Numbered from the stretch's first letter, positions 42,049 to 50,700 are shown. The stretch is DNA of 64,000 nucleotides from Pseudonocardia humida (GCF_023898865.1 NZ_JAGSOV010000070.1:1-64000); one strand, 5' to 3'. The notes: generated by a model from the letters alone, not told the origin. Numbers and translations are program-made.

Positions 42049-43179
42049 ATGAATCCGCTCTTCGGCGACAACCCGCTCAAGCTGGGCCTGTTCTGCACCA
42101 ACGGGTCCGGCGCGTCCCAGACGCTGGCCCCGGAGGCCCACGACATGGCGTGGGACCTGTCGCTGCGGACGGCGCGGGCCGCCGACCGGGCCGGCTTCGA
42201 GGCGGTCGTCCCGTTCGCCCGGTGGAAGGGCTACCCCGAGAACCGCCCCGAGCACCGCTCGGGACGGGTGATGGAGCCGTTCACCTGGGCGGCCGGGATC
42301 GCCGCCGCCACGCGGGACATCGCGGTGTTCGCCACCTCGCACGCCCCGACGATGCACCCCATCGTCGCGGCCAAGCAGGCCGCGACGATCGACCACATCT
42401 CCGGTGGTCGATTCGCGCTGAACGTCGTGGGCGGGTGGAACAAGCCGGAGTTGGAGATGTTCGGCGCTCCCCTGCGCGAGCACGACGAACGCTACGACCA
42501 CCTCGCCGAATGGCTCCAGGTCGTGCGCCGGCTGTGGGCCGAGACGGACGAATTCGACTTCCACGGATCCTTCTTCGACGTCATCGGCGGTGTCTCGCAG
42601 CCCAAGCCGGTCCAGCCCACCATCCCGATCATGAACGCGGGCGGCTCGCCGCGCGGCATGCGGTTCGCCGCCGAGCACGCCGACCTCTGCTTCGTGATCG
42701 TGCACTCCGAGGACGAGGCCGCGATCCGCGAGCAGATCGGCGCCTACAAGGAGATGGCCCTGGCCGAGTTCGGCCGGGAAGTGCGGGTCTGGACCCACAC
42801 CGTCGTCGTGCAGCGGGACACCGACGCCGAGGCCGAGGCCTTCTACCGGCGCTTCTCGGTCGACCAGGAGGACACCGAGAGCGTCGACGCCTGGATGCGC
42901 CTGCAGGGGGCGAACACGCAGCTGATGCCGCCGCAGGTGCTCGCCGCGATGCGGCAGCGCTTCGCCGCCGGGGCGGGCGGCTTCCCGCTCGTCGGCACGG
43001 CCGAGACGATCGCGCAGCGGCTCGGCGTGCTCAGCGCGGCCGGGATCGCCGGAGCCCTGCTGACCTGGGTGGACTACGACGCCGGGATCGCGGACTTCAC
43101 CGGCGGCGTGCTCCCGCTGCTGGAGGGCGTCGGCCTGCGCGAACCCGTCCGCGCCCTGCAGCCGGTGGTGACCGCATGA
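42049..43179 (+). CDS. luciferase-like flavin-dependent monooxygenase, RutA-like
   Basis: A 376-residue bacterial-luciferase-fold enzyme from ATG 42049 with GAGGAGG upstream. Typical segments are DRAGFEAVVPFARWKGYPEN, HPIVAAKQAATIDHISGGRF, LNVVGGWNKPELEMFG, and HDERYDHLAEWLQVVRRLW. The 'N-V-GW-KPE--MFG---REHDERYDH' pattern is that of the RutA/SfnG/DszA group. These use reduced FMN from a separate reductase, and several work through a flavin-N5-oxide to cleave C-N, C-S or C-halogen bonds. A flavin reductase is encoded at 48413 in the same operon. First gene of the operon; its stop overlaps the FAH gene (ATGA). Substrate unknown. Confidence 0.85.
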   Translation: MNPLFGDNPLKLGLFCTNGSGASQTLAPEAHDMAWDLSLRTARAADRAGFEAVVPFARWKGYPENRPEHRSGRVMEPFTWAAGIAAATRDIAVFATSHAPTMHPIVAAKQAATIDHISGGRFALNVVGGWNKPELEMFGAPLREHDERYDHLAEWLQVVRRLWAETDEFDFHGSFFDVIGGVSQPKPVQPTIPIMNAGGSPRGMRFAAEHADLCFVIVHSEDEAAIREQIGAYKEMALAEFGREVRVWTHTVVVQRDTDAEAEAFYRRFSVDQEDTESVDAWMRLQGANTQLMPPQVLAAMRQRFAAGAGGFPLVGTAETIAQRLGVLSAAGIAGALLTWVDYDAGIADFTGGVLPLLEGVGLREPVRALQPVVTA

Positions 43180-44042
43180 GGCTGGCCCGCTTCCGGCTCG
43201 CGTCGGGTCAGCGCGGTTTCGGCATCGTGGACGGAGCCGCGGTCGTCCGCGTCGACCACCGCATCGCCTCGTTCGACGCGGTGCTCTCCGAACCACCGGT
43301 CCCCCACGCCGACGACCCCCGCGTCGCCGTGGACGAGCTGGCCTGGGAACCCCCGGTCGGCGATCACCCGAAGATCGTGTGCGTCGGGTTCAACTACGCC
43401 GCCCACGCCACGGAGGCGGGGCGCCCCGACGCCGCCCCGGCCCACCCGACGCTGTTCGTCCGATTCGCCGACTCGTTCGTGGGCGCCGGGAGCCCGGTCG
43501 TGCGCCCCGCCGACGACGACTCGCTGGACTGGGAGGGCGAGGCGGCCCTGGTCATCGGTCGGCCGGGACGGCGAATCGCCCCGGAGGGGGCGTGGGAGCA
43601 CGTCGCCGGGGTCACCTGCGTCGCGGAGAACAGCGTGCGCACCAGGCAGCAGCACTCGACCCAGGCCACGGCCGGGAAGAACGTCCACCGCAGCGGCGCC
43701 ATCGGTCCATGGCTGACCACCCGCGACGAGGTCGGCACCGGCCCGCTGCGCGTCACGACCCGACTCAACGGCGAGACGGTGCAGGACGACACCACCGACC
43801 GGCTCACCTTCTCCTTCGGCCACCTGATCGCCTACATCAGCGCGTTCACGCCGTTGCGCGCCGGCGACCTGATCGCGACCGGCACCCCGCAGGGCATCGG
43901 CTTCCGCATGGATCCGCCGCGGTTCCTGCGGCCCGGTGACGAGGTGGAGGTCGAGGTGTCCGGGGTCGGGGTGCTGCGCCACGGCGTCGTCGACGAGACC
44001 GCGGCCTTCCAGCCGCGGGAGATGCTGGAGGCGCTGCGATGA
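43176..44042 (+). CDS. fumarylacetoacetate hydrolase family protein
   Basis: A 288-residue FAH-fold protein: KIVCVGFNYAAHATEAGRPD, the metal-binding acidic residues in LDWEGEAALVIGRPGRRI, GPWLTTRDEVG, and the C-terminal GDLIATGTPQGIGFRMDPPR. The family includes fumarylpyruvate hydrolase, acylpyruvases and decarboxylases. Together with the gentisate-type dioxygenase at the operon's end, cleavage of a ring-fission 2,4-diketo acid is the natural guess. ATGA overlaps couple it to both neighbours. Confidence 0.87.
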   Translation: MRLARFRLASGQRGFGIVDGAAVVRVDHRIASFDAVLSEPPVPHADDPRVAVDELAWEPPVGDHPKIVCVGFNYAAHATEAGRPDAAPAHPTLFVRFADSFVGAGSPVVRPADDDSLDWEGEAALVIGRPGRRIAPEGAWEHVAGVTCVAENSVRTRQQHSTQATAGKNVHRSGAIGPWLTTRDEVGTGPLRVTTRLNGETVQDDTTDRLTFSFGHLIAYISAFTPLRAGDLIATGTPQGIGFRMDPPRFLRPGDEVEVEVSGVGVLRHGVVDETAAFQPREMLEALR

Positions 44043-44965
44043 GGTCCTGGACCGAGGACGACGTCCGTGCCGGACCGACGCTGCCGCAGGTCATCGACTC
44101 CCTGGAGCAGGTGCTCACCCACGAGGCCCGCGGGACGGCGTGGAACCTCGACAAGGCCATGACCACCTGGCCGGTCGGGGACGCCCGCGGGAGCGCGCAG
44201 GCGTTGGGCGCCGTAGACCGCGACGCCGACCTCGTGGTCTTCAAGACCTGGGTGAACACGCCGACCGGGGCCACGGCGCTGATGTCGTTGTTCTCGGCGA
44301 CCGACGGGATCGCGATCGGCGTGGCCGAGGCGGGCGCCGCCGGCTCGCTGCGGACGGCGGCAGGGGCCGGGCTCGCGACCCGCTGGATGTCCGCCGACGA
44401 CGCCGACGAGCTCGCCGTGCTGGGCGCCGGCCGGCAAGCGCTGCGCCAGGTCGAGGCGGTCGCGGCGGTCCGGCCGCTGCGCCGCGTCCGGTTGTGGAAC
44501 CGCACGGCCGAGAAGGCCCACTCGCTCGCCGAGCAGGTCCGCAGCGAGATCCAGGTCGACGTCGTCGTCGCGAACTCCGTCGAGGACGCCACCCGGGACG
44601 CACCCGTGGTCACTCTCATCACGCGGGCCCAGGAGCCGTTCCTGCGCCTGGAGCACCTCGCCCCCGGCGCCCACCTCAACGCCGTCGGCGCGATCCTGCC
44701 CTCGCACGCGGAGTTCGACCCGGCCCTGATCGCGCACTCCGCGCTCACCGTCGTGGACAGCGCGGAGAGCGCCCGCCGCGCCTCGCGCGAGTTGCACGAG
44801 CACTTCGATGACAGCGGCGGCTGGGACAGCGTCGCCACGCTCGCCGAGGTCGTCACCGGGAAGGTGGCGCGACCCGCCGACCCGCGCTGCACCGTGTTCA
44901 AGGGGATGGGCATGGGCCTGTCGGACCTGGCGGTCGCGCGCCTTCTCGTGGGAGGCACCCCGTGA
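44039..44965 (+). CDS. ornithine cyclodeaminase/mu-crystallin family protein
   Basis: A 308-residue protein with substrate-side residues in VVFKTWVNTPTG, the family stretch GSLRTAAGAGLATRWMS and the NAD-binding motif AVLGAGRQALRQVEAV. The C-terminal FKGMGMGLSDLAVARLL is also typical. The family covers ornithine cyclodeaminase, ketimine reductases, 1-pyrroline-2-carboxylate reductase and alanine dehydrogenase. The usual start of ornithine cyclodeaminase itself is poorly conserved, so a ketimine reductase or dehydrogenase is more likely. Overlaps both neighbours by four bases. Confidence 0.85.
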   Translation: MRSWTEDDVRAGPTLPQVIDSLEQVLTHEARGTAWNLDKAMTTWPVGDARGSAQALGAVDRDADLVVFKTWVNTPTGATALMSLFSATDGIAIGVAEAGAAGSLRTAAGAGLATRWMSADDADELAVLGAGRQALRQVEAVAAVRPLRRVRLWNRTAEKAHSLAEQVRSEIQVDVVVANSVEDATRDAPVVTLITRAQEPFLRLEHLAPGAHLNAVGAILPSHAEFDPALIAHSALTVVDSAESARRASRELHEHFDDSGGWDSVATLAEVVTGKVARPADPRCTVFKGMGMGLSDLAVARLLVGGTP

Positions 44966-45882
44966 AGTACCGCAGCGACCCGTCCCGCATCCGCGGCTCC
45001 ATCGCCCCGGTCATCACCCCGTTCACCGACGACGGCGGGCTCGACCTCGCCTCGCTGCGGGGGCTGGTCCGCTGGCAGCTCGACTCGGGATCGCACGGCA
45101 TCTCGATCGGTGGCTCGACCGGTGAACCGTCCGCGCAGACGGTGGCCGAGCGCATCGCGGCGATCCGCGCGGTCGCCGAGGAGGTCGACGACGCCGTCCC
45201 GTTCCTGCCCGGCACCGGGTCGACCAAGCTGGACGAGACGCTGGAGATCACCGCCGCGGCGCGGGACGCCGGCGCCGACGCGGCCCTGGTGATCACCCCG
45301 TACTACGCCCGGCCGACGCAGGAGGCGCTGTACCGGTGGTACCGCACGGTCGCCGCGGAGTTCCCCGACCTGCCGATAGTGATCTACAACGTGCCGTCGC
45401 GGACGGCGGTCGACCTAGCCCCGGAGACCGTGGCCCGGTTGTTCGGCGACTGCGAGAACGTGGTCGGCATCAAGGAGACCACCAAGGACTTCGAACACTT
45501 CTCGCGGGTCCTGCACCTGTGCGGGCGCGACCTGATGGTCTGGTCGGGCATCGAACTGCTCGGCCTCCCGCTGCTGGCCCTGGGCGGCGCCGGGTTCATC
45601 TCCGCGGTGAGCAACCTGGCGCCGAGGGCCGTCGCCCGCATGTACGAGGCCTGGGAGGCGGCTGACCACGAGGCAGCCCGCGAGCTGCACTACGCCCTGC
45701 ACCCGCTGGTCGACCTGCTGTTCGTCGAGACCAACCCCGCACCCGCGAAGTGGGTGCTGCACCAGCGGTCCCGACTGGCCTCGGCGCACGTGCGCGCCCC
45801 GCTGATCCCGCTCACCGACGACGGCGCGCCCCGCGTGCGCGCTCTGCTCGAGCAGTCCGCGCCGGTCCTCGAACGGTCCTGA
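44962..45882 (+). CDS. DapA family aldolase/dehydratase (class I)
   Basis: A 306-residue (beta/alpha)8 lyase: GSIAPVITPFTDDGGLDLAS, the GGSTGEP turn, YNVPSRTAVDLAP containing the general-acid Tyr and a carboxylate-binding Arg, and the Schiff-base lysine K171 in VGIKETT. It is related to dihydrodipicolinate synthase, but its place in a catabolic operon suggests another member, such as a hydratase-aldolase, a sugar-acid dehydratase or 1-pyrroline-4-hydroxy-2-carboxylate deaminase. GTG start overlapping the previous stop. It ends 25 bases before the transporter. Confidence 0.87.
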   Translation: MKYRSDPSRIRGSIAPVITPFTDDGGLDLASLRGLVRWQLDSGSHGISIGGSTGEPSAQTVAERIAAIRAVAEEVDDAVPFLPGTGSTKLDETLEITAAARDAGADAALVITPYYARPTQEALYRWYRTVAAEFPDLPIVIYNVPSRTAVDLAPETVARLFGDCENVVGIKETTKDFEHFSRVLHLCGRDLMVWSGIELLGLPLLALGGAGFISAVSNLAPRAVARMYEAWEAADHEAARELHYALHPLVDLLFVETNPAPAKWVLHQRSRLASAHVRAPLIPLTDDGAPRVRALLEQSAPVLERS

Positions 45883-45907
45883 CCCCCCGCCACGAAGAGA
45901 GACGACG

Positions 45908-47227
45908 ATGTCTTCACCCTCGCCGCAGCGCGCTCGCACCGTCGCCATCGCCGGCCTGATCGGCACCACCATCGAGTGGTACGACTTCTTCATCTACGGC
46001 ACGGCCGCCGCGCTGGTGTTCGCCCCGCAGTTCTTCCCCGGTGCGTCCCCGGTCGCCGGCAGCCTCGCCGCCCTGTCCACCTTTGCCATCGGGTTCGTCG
46101 CCCGACCGGTCGGCGGCGCCCTCATGGGCCACTTCGGCGACCGCGTCGGCCGGCGCCGCATGCTGGTGGCATCGCTGTTGGTCATGGGGATCGGAACGCT
46201 GCTCATCGGATTGCTGCCGACCTACGCCGCCATCGGCGTGGCGGCTCCCGTCCTGCTCGTCGTGCTGCGGTTCGCCCAGGGCGTCGGGGTCGGCGGGGAG
46301 TGGGGCGGCGCCACACTGCTGGCGCTCGAGCACGCGCCGCCGGGACGGCGCACCCTCTACAGCGCCTTCCCCCAGATGGGGTTGCCGCTGGGCATCGTGC
46401 TGGCGAGCCTGGTGTTCCTCGTCGTCCGCCTGTCGGTCGACGACGCGGCCTTCGCCGCTTGGGGCTGGCGGATCCCGTTCCTGCTCAGCGCACTGCTCGT
46501 GGCGTTCGGGCTGGTGCTGCGGCTGCGGCTGGACGAGAGCCCGCAGTTCGTCCGCGTCCGCCGCGAGGACCGGGTGCGGCGCTCCCCCCTCACGGACGTG
46601 CTGCGCGGCCCGCGCACACTGCTGCCCGCCGCGGGCATCAACATCGCCGCCTCGGGACTCGCGAACGTCCTGCTGGTGTTCACGCTGACCTACGTGGCCG
46701 CCCGGGGGCTCGCCGACCCGTCGACGATGCTCGCGGTCACCGTCGTCACCGCGCTGGTCTGGGCCGGCGTCATCCCCCTGGCCGCGGTGTGGGCCGAACG
46801 GCGCGGCCGCCGACCGGTGATCCTCACCGGGGTCGCCCTGCTGACCGCGTGGGCGTTCCCGTACTTCTGGCTGATCGACACCGGCGGCCTCGCCGCGATC
46901 GTGGTCGCCTGCGTGGTGACCGGCATCGGCGTCGCCATCGCCAGCGGTCCGTACGGGGCCCACGTCGCCGAGGCCTTCCCGACCGCCGTGCGCTACAGCG
47001 GTTCCTCGATCGCCTACGCGATCGGCGGCGTCCTCGGCGGTGCCCTCGCCCCGCTCGTCGCCACCGCCCTGTTCGCCACGACCGGGAACGGCACCGCGAT
47101 CTCGGCCTACGTAGTCGCCCTCGGGCTGGTGAGCCTCGCCGCCACCCTGGCCCTGCGCAGCCCGCACCCCGCCACCGCAGCTGAGCAGCAGGAGGAGGTC
47201 TCCGGCGATGTCCTCAGTGCGCCCTGA
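45908..47227 (+). CDS. MHS family MFS transporter (metabolite:H+ symporter)
   Basis: A 439-residue, 12-helix transporter of the shikimate/alpha-ketoglutarate/proline-betaine group. The helix-1 signature is GTTIEWYDFFIYGTAAALVF, motif A is GHFGDRVGRRRMLVASLL, and GVGVGGEWGGATLLALEH follows helix 4. The family imports organic acids and zwitterions with protons, consistent with uptake of the pathway's substrate. AGAGAGACGAC precedes ATG 45908. The P450 gene starts inside its last 20 bases in another frame. Confidence 0.9.
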   Translation: MSSPSPQRARTVAIAGLIGTTIEWYDFFIYGTAAALVFAPQFFPGASPVAGSLAALSTFAIGFVARPVGGALMGHFGDRVGRRRMLVASLLVMGIGTLLIGLLPTYAAIGVAAPVLLVVLRFAQGVGVGGEWGGATLLALEHAPPGRRTLYSAFPQMGLPLGIVLASLVFLVVRLSVDDAAFAAWGWRIPFLLSALLVAFGLVLRLRLDESPQFVRVRREDRVRRSPLTDVLRGPRTLLPAAGINIAASGLANVLLVFTLTYVAARGLADPSTMLAVTVVTALVWAGVIPLAAVWAERRGRRPVILTGVALLTAWAFPYFWLIDTGGLAAIVVACVVTGIGVAIASGPYGAHVAEAFPTAVRYSGSSIAYAIGGVLGGALAPLVATALFATTGNGTAISAYVVALGLVSLAATLALRSPHPATAAEQQEEVSGDVLSAP

Positions 47228-48416
47228 CCGTCCGACCGTCGAGTTCGACCCCTACGACCCGGAGCTGAGCGAGCCCGGGATCTGGGGCCTCTACGCCGCA
47301 GCCCGGGCCGCGGGCCCGGTGGTGCGGTCCGAGCGCCGCGGCGGGTTCTGGGTGCTCACCGGCTTCGACGACGTCCGCAGCGCCCTGCGCGACCCGGCCA
47401 CGTTCTCCTCGGCGTCCGGGCACCGCATCCCGACCGACGGCACCCAGCGGGCGATCCCCATCGACTTCGACCCGCCCCTGCACACCGCCTACCGGCGGTT
47501 GATGACCCCGGCGCTGAGCCCGGCGCGGGTGCGGGCGATGAAGCCGTTCCTGGAACGCACCATCGCCGACCTCGTCGCGCGGTTCGCCGCCGGCGGCGGT
47601 GGCGATGTCGTCCGCGAGATCGCGCTCCCGCTGCCGCTGCTCGTCCTCACCGAGCTCGTCGGGTTCGACCCGGACACCGTGGCGCAGTTCCGGGAGGTCA
47701 CCGAGCAGATGTGGGGCTCGCTCGCCGGCGGCGACGAGGAGGTCGACTTCGCCGGCGCCCGCACCCGCATCTACGAGCTGATGCAGCGGGAGCTGGCCGA
47801 CCACCGCGCGCACGGCCGGGCCGGGTTCGTGAGAGACCTCCTCGGCGCCGAGATCGACGGGCGCCCGCTCGACGAGGACGAGATGACCAGCATCCTGGCC
47901 ACCTTCGCCGTCGCCGGGCACGAGACCACGATGAACTCCGCGAGCACGCTCGTGCACCTGCTCGTCGAGCAACCGCACCTGCAGGACCGGTTGCGCGCCG
48001 ACCCCGGCCTCGCCCCCCGCGTCGTCGAGGAGATGCTGCGCCGCTGTAGCCCCGCCCAGAACTTCGCCCGCCGGGCGACCTGCCCGGTCACCGTCGCCGG
48101 CCAGGACATCGCGGAGGGAGATGCGGTCCTGCTGTCCTTCGCCGCGGCCAACCGCGACCCGGACCGCTTCCCCGACCCGGACCGCTTCGACGTCGATCGG
48201 GACACCCGGGGGCACCTGGCCTTCGGCTGGGGCCTCCACCTGTGCCCCGGGGCCGCGCTGGCCCGCTCCGAGCTGTCGATCCTGCTCACCGCGCTGACCG
48301 CGCACCCGCCGATGCGGGCTGCTGGTGAGGCCACCTGGAGCAGCATGCGGGGCGGCAACCACCTCGGCCCGACCAGGCTACCGATCCGGTTCTCCCCCGA
48401 AGGCCGACGACGATGA
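47208..48416 (+). CDS. cytochrome P450
   Basis: A 402-residue soluble bacterial P450: I-helix AGHETT near residue 236, EEMLRR in the ExxR region, and heme-binding loop FGWGLHLCPGAALAR with the ligand C346. Its sequence fits the broad actinobacterial CYP105/107-like type, but the subfamily cannot be named. It needs electrons from a ferredoxin and reductase; no ferredoxin gene is nearby, so they must come from elsewhere. It is embedded in the catabolic operon, overlapping the transporter and flavin reductase genes, so hydroxylation or O/N-demethylation of the substrate is likely. Confidence 0.9.
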   Translation: MSSVRPDRPTVEFDPYDPELSEPGIWGLYAAARAAGPVVRSERRGGFWVLTGFDDVRSALRDPATFSSASGHRIPTDGTQRAIPIDFDPPLHTAYRRLMTPALSPARVRAMKPFLERTIADLVARFAAGGGGDVVREIALPLPLLVLTELVGFDPDTVAQFREVTEQMWGSLAGGDEEVDFAGARTRIYELMQRELADHRAHGRAGFVRDLLGAEIDGRPLDEDEMTSILATFAVAGHETTMNSASTLVHLLVEQPHLQDRLRADPGLAPRVVEEMLRRCSPAQNFARRATCPVTVAGQDIAEGDAVLLSFAAANRDPDRFPDPDRFDVDRDTRGHLAFGWGLHLCPGAALARSELSILLTALTAHPPMRAAGEATWSSMRGGNHLGPTRLPIRFSPEGRRR

Positions 48417-48922
48417 CCCGCCGCCCGGACAGTGGCACGACTGTGGACGCCCTCGGCGCGGACGACCTCCGCACCGTCTTCGGCAGCTACCCCACCGGTG
48501 TGGTCGCGGTGTGCGCGATGGTCGCGGGCGAGCGCGTCGGCATGGCGATGAGCACGTTCGTCCCGGTCTCGCTCGACCCGCCGCTCGCCTGCGTCTGCGT
48601 GCAGCGCACGTCTCGAACCTGGCCCCTGCTGCGCACCGCGGACCGCCTCGGGATCAGCGTGCTGGCCCACCACCACGAGCACGCGGCCCGAGCCCTCGCC
48701 GCCAGGACTGGCGACCGGTTCGCCGGGATCGACCTCGAGACCGGTCACGGCGCGGTGCACCTCGCGGGCAGCACCGCGCGGCTCGTCTGCACCGTCGAGG
48801 ACGAGGTCGACGCCGGCGACCACCTCCTGGTCGTGCTGCGCGTGCACACCGCTTCAACCACCACCGGCACCGATCCGCTCGTATTCCACCGCAGCGCGTT
48901 CGTCGGCCTCACGGCCGGCTGA
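48413..48922 (+). CDS. flavin reductase (HpaC-like)
   Basis: A 169-residue flavin-reductase-like split-barrel protein. It contains LRTVFGSYPTGVVAVCAMVA, GMAMSTFVPVSLDPPLACVC and LRTADRLGISVLAHHHEHAA, the usual flavin- and NAD(P)H-binding segments. It should supply FMNH2 to a two-component monooxygenase, and the RutA-like enzyme at 42049 in the same operon is the obvious partner. Its ATG overlaps the P450 stop (ATGA). Confidence 0.88.
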   Translation: MTRRPDSGTTVDALGADDLRTVFGSYPTGVVAVCAMVAGERVGMAMSTFVPVSLDPPLACVCVQRTSRTWPLLRTADRLGISVLAHHHEHAARALAARTGDRFAGIDLETGHGAVHLAGSTARLVCTVEDEVDAGDHLLVVLRVHTASTTTGTDPLVFHRSAFVGLTAG

Positions 48923-48950
48923 ACCCCTACCGCTCGCCAGAGAGGACCCC

Positions 48951-50114
48951 ATGACCGCCATCGACCCCCGAGTCCCCACCGTCGTCCTCGACTCCGGAGC
49001 CCGTGCCGTCGACACGTCGGGAGAAGCAGCCGCCCGCCCCACCCCGTGGGCGCCGCTGCGGATCCTGGCCGCCGAGATCGAGGCGACCATCGAGCGGATC
49101 TCCACCGGCCCGGCACCCGACAACGGCCGCCGATCCGCCCTGCTGGTGCACCCCGAGTCGACCACCGGACGCAGCTTCGCCCCCGGCGTCGAGGTCGCCG
49201 TGGAGGTCCTGCTCCCCGGGGAGTCGACGACACCGCTGCGGCGCAACTCGAGCATCGTGCAGATCTGCCTCGCCGGGACGGGCACCGTGCACGTCGCCGG
49301 CGCCTCCATCGACATGGCGCGCAACGACGTCGCCACCGTCCCGTCGATGAAGCCGCACCGGTTCCGCAACGACGGGGACGGGCCGTGGATCCGGCTGGCG
49401 TACTCGAACGCGCCGCTGCTGGCGCACCTCGGCACCCTCTACGCCGAGGAGGTCCCCGCCGACTGGGTGCCCGGCACCGTCGTCGACGGCCCCATCGACA
49501 TGGACGAGCCCGCGGAGGTCGCCGACCGCGGCAGCGCCCCGGACCACGAGGTCTCCCCCACCGGCGCGCGCCTGCGCGGCTACGAGTTCCTCGTCGACAT
49601 CGAGCCCGTCCCGGACCGGCTGCGGCACTGGCCCTACCGGACCGTCTCCGGTCTCATGTCGCAGTCCACCGGCGACGGCGAACGCACGATCATGGCGCTC
49701 TACAACCCGGCCACCGAACGCCGGCAGGGCGCGACCGGCAGCTTCTTCGTCACACTGTCCCGCATCCCGCACGGGCACCGCCCACGGCCCGAGGGAGCCG
49801 GCCACCGCCACAGCTCGGTGGCCATCAACTACCACGTCGAGGGCACCGGGTACTCCGTCGTCGACGGCCGGCGCATCGACTTCGCCCCGGGCGATCTCCT
49901 GCTGTCCGCACCGTCGTGGCGCGAGCACGCGCACTACCCCAGCGAAACCGGCCTGACCGTGTTCACCGTCCAGGACCACCCCCAGCACATCGCGACGGAA
50001 TCGCTCATCTGGCAGGAGGACATGAACGGCCCGATCCTCGCGCTGGGTCTCGAACGCGGTCAAACCGGCTACATCGCTCCTCGCAACTGGGACGACGACC
50101 TGCCCCGCATCTGA
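48951..50114 (+). CDS. bicupin ring-cleavage dioxygenase, gentisate 1,2-dioxygenase-like
   Basis: A 387-residue two-cupin protein. The N-terminal cupin (STTPLRRNSSIVQICLAGTG, then DVATVPSMKPHRFRNDGDG) and the C-terminal cupin (HRHSSVAINYHVEGTGYSVV, with DLLLSAPSWREHAHYPSETG) each keep histidines. This matches the gentisate/salicylate/1-hydroxy-2-naphthoate dioxygenase family, Fe(II) enzymes that split aromatic rings next to a hydroxyl. The FAH-family hydrolase in the operon fits as the next enzyme. An AGAGAGGACCCC sequence precedes ATG 48951. It is the last gene, followed by a strong hairpin. Confidence 0.85.
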   Translation: MTAIDPRVPTVVLDSGARAVDTSGEAAARPTPWAPLRILAAEIEATIERISTGPAPDNGRRSALLVHPESTTGRSFAPGVEVAVEVLLPGESTTPLRRNSSIVQICLAGTGTVHVAGASIDMARNDVATVPSMKPHRFRNDGDGPWIRLAYSNAPLLAHLGTLYAEEVPADWVPGTVVDGPIDMDEPAEVADRGSAPDHEVSPTGARLRGYEFLVDIEPVPDRLRHWPYRTVSGLMSQSTGDGERTIMALYNPATERRQGATGSFFVTLSRIPHGHRPRPEGAGHRHSSVAINYHVEGTGYSVVDGRRIDFAPGDLLLSAPSWREHAHYPSETGLTVFTVQDHPQHIATESLIWQEDMNGPILALGLERGQTGYIAPRNWDDDLPRI

Positions 50115-50140
50115 GTGCTCCCCGCCAGGCCGGCTCGTCA

Positions 50141-50168
50141 GTCGACAGGCTCTCGAGGGCCTGCCGAC
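50141..50168. terminator. strong hairpin at the end of the catabolic operon
   Basis: Starting 27 bases after the bicupin stop, GTCGACAGGC and GCCTGCCGAC (with CTCGAG at the centre) form a 14-bp near-perfect palindrome with only two weak pairs. No T tract follows. Placed at the boundary between the catabolic operon and transposon scars, it probably ends the operon transcript. Confidence 0.6.
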
Positions 50169-50289
50169 GAGCGGTTGCGTGCGCGGGCCGAGGCAGCTCC
50201 CGGCCTCGGCCTGAGGCGACCCCTTCACAGCCTCTCCAACCTGCTGAGGCGGTGCAGGTCTGGCGCGGCGTGGCACCACCGAGATGAGT

Positions 50290-50392
50290 GAAGTCCCTGG
50301 TAGACGGGCGATCGACGTCGCCGCACGCAAGGCATTCGTCATCGTCGACGGCACCCTGCTGCGCATCGACCGCGTCGGCATGGCCACCGGCC
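50290..50392 (+). mobile_element. IS5-like DDE transposase scar
   Basis: About 34 codons encode AIDVAARKAFVIVDGTLLRI followed by DRVGM, resembling the region just before and around the first catalytic Asp of IS5/IS1647-like transposases ('AF.VLDGTL..IDR'). It fuses directly and in frame to the IS110 scar that follows. Both flanks are lost, so no ends can be defined. Confidence 0.5.
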
Positions 50393-50700
50393 ACTCCGAA
50401 GCCGCCCTCGCCGCCCTGGCCGGCGTCGCCCCGCTACCGGCCTCGTCGGGCAGCACCCGGCGCCACCGACTCAACCGCGGCGGGGACCGCCGTCTGAACC
50501 GGGCGCTCTACACCGTCGCCCTGACCCGGCTCGGCCGCGACCCACGCACCCGCGCCTACCTCGCCCGTCGCACCACCGAAGGCGGCACCGACGCGACGTC
50601 ATCCGCATCCTCAAGCGCTGCATCAGCGCGAACTCCTCCGACTCCTCACCGCCACCCAGCCACGACCAAGCACCGCTTGACAGTCATTGAAGCAACTCAC
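50393..50700 (+). mobile_element. IS110 family transposase, C-terminal scar
   Basis: Encodes SEAALAALAGVAPLPASSGS, HRLNRGGDRRLNRALYTVAL and RLGRDPRTRAYLARRTTEGG, the Transposase_20 domain of IS110 elements. After a frameshift near 50596 the expected continuation (RDVIRILKRCIS) appears in another frame. Only the last quarter of the gene survives. After it, 50702-50815 holds a short frame ending REQFDRLTELAGFGAVAVEA, the tail of an unidentified gene. Confidence 0.65.

Noticed and set aside
40897..44042. Possible fusion of the M20 fossil with frames running through the LysR gene and the LLM/FAH genes
   Set aside because: The open frame continues only by chance through antisense LysR sequence; homology to M20 stops near 40925.
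44039..44965. Ornithine cyclodeaminase with proline synthesis role
   Set aside because: Family membership does not fix the reaction, and the catabolic operon context argues for another substrate.
48951..50114. Naming the bicupin as gentisate 1,2-dioxygenase outright
   Set aside because: The family has several substrates and no maleylpyruvate isomerase is in the operon.
50290..50700. A complete 139-residue transposase
   Set aside because: The open frame fuses pieces of two different transposase families and the C-terminus is frameshifted, so it is a scar.
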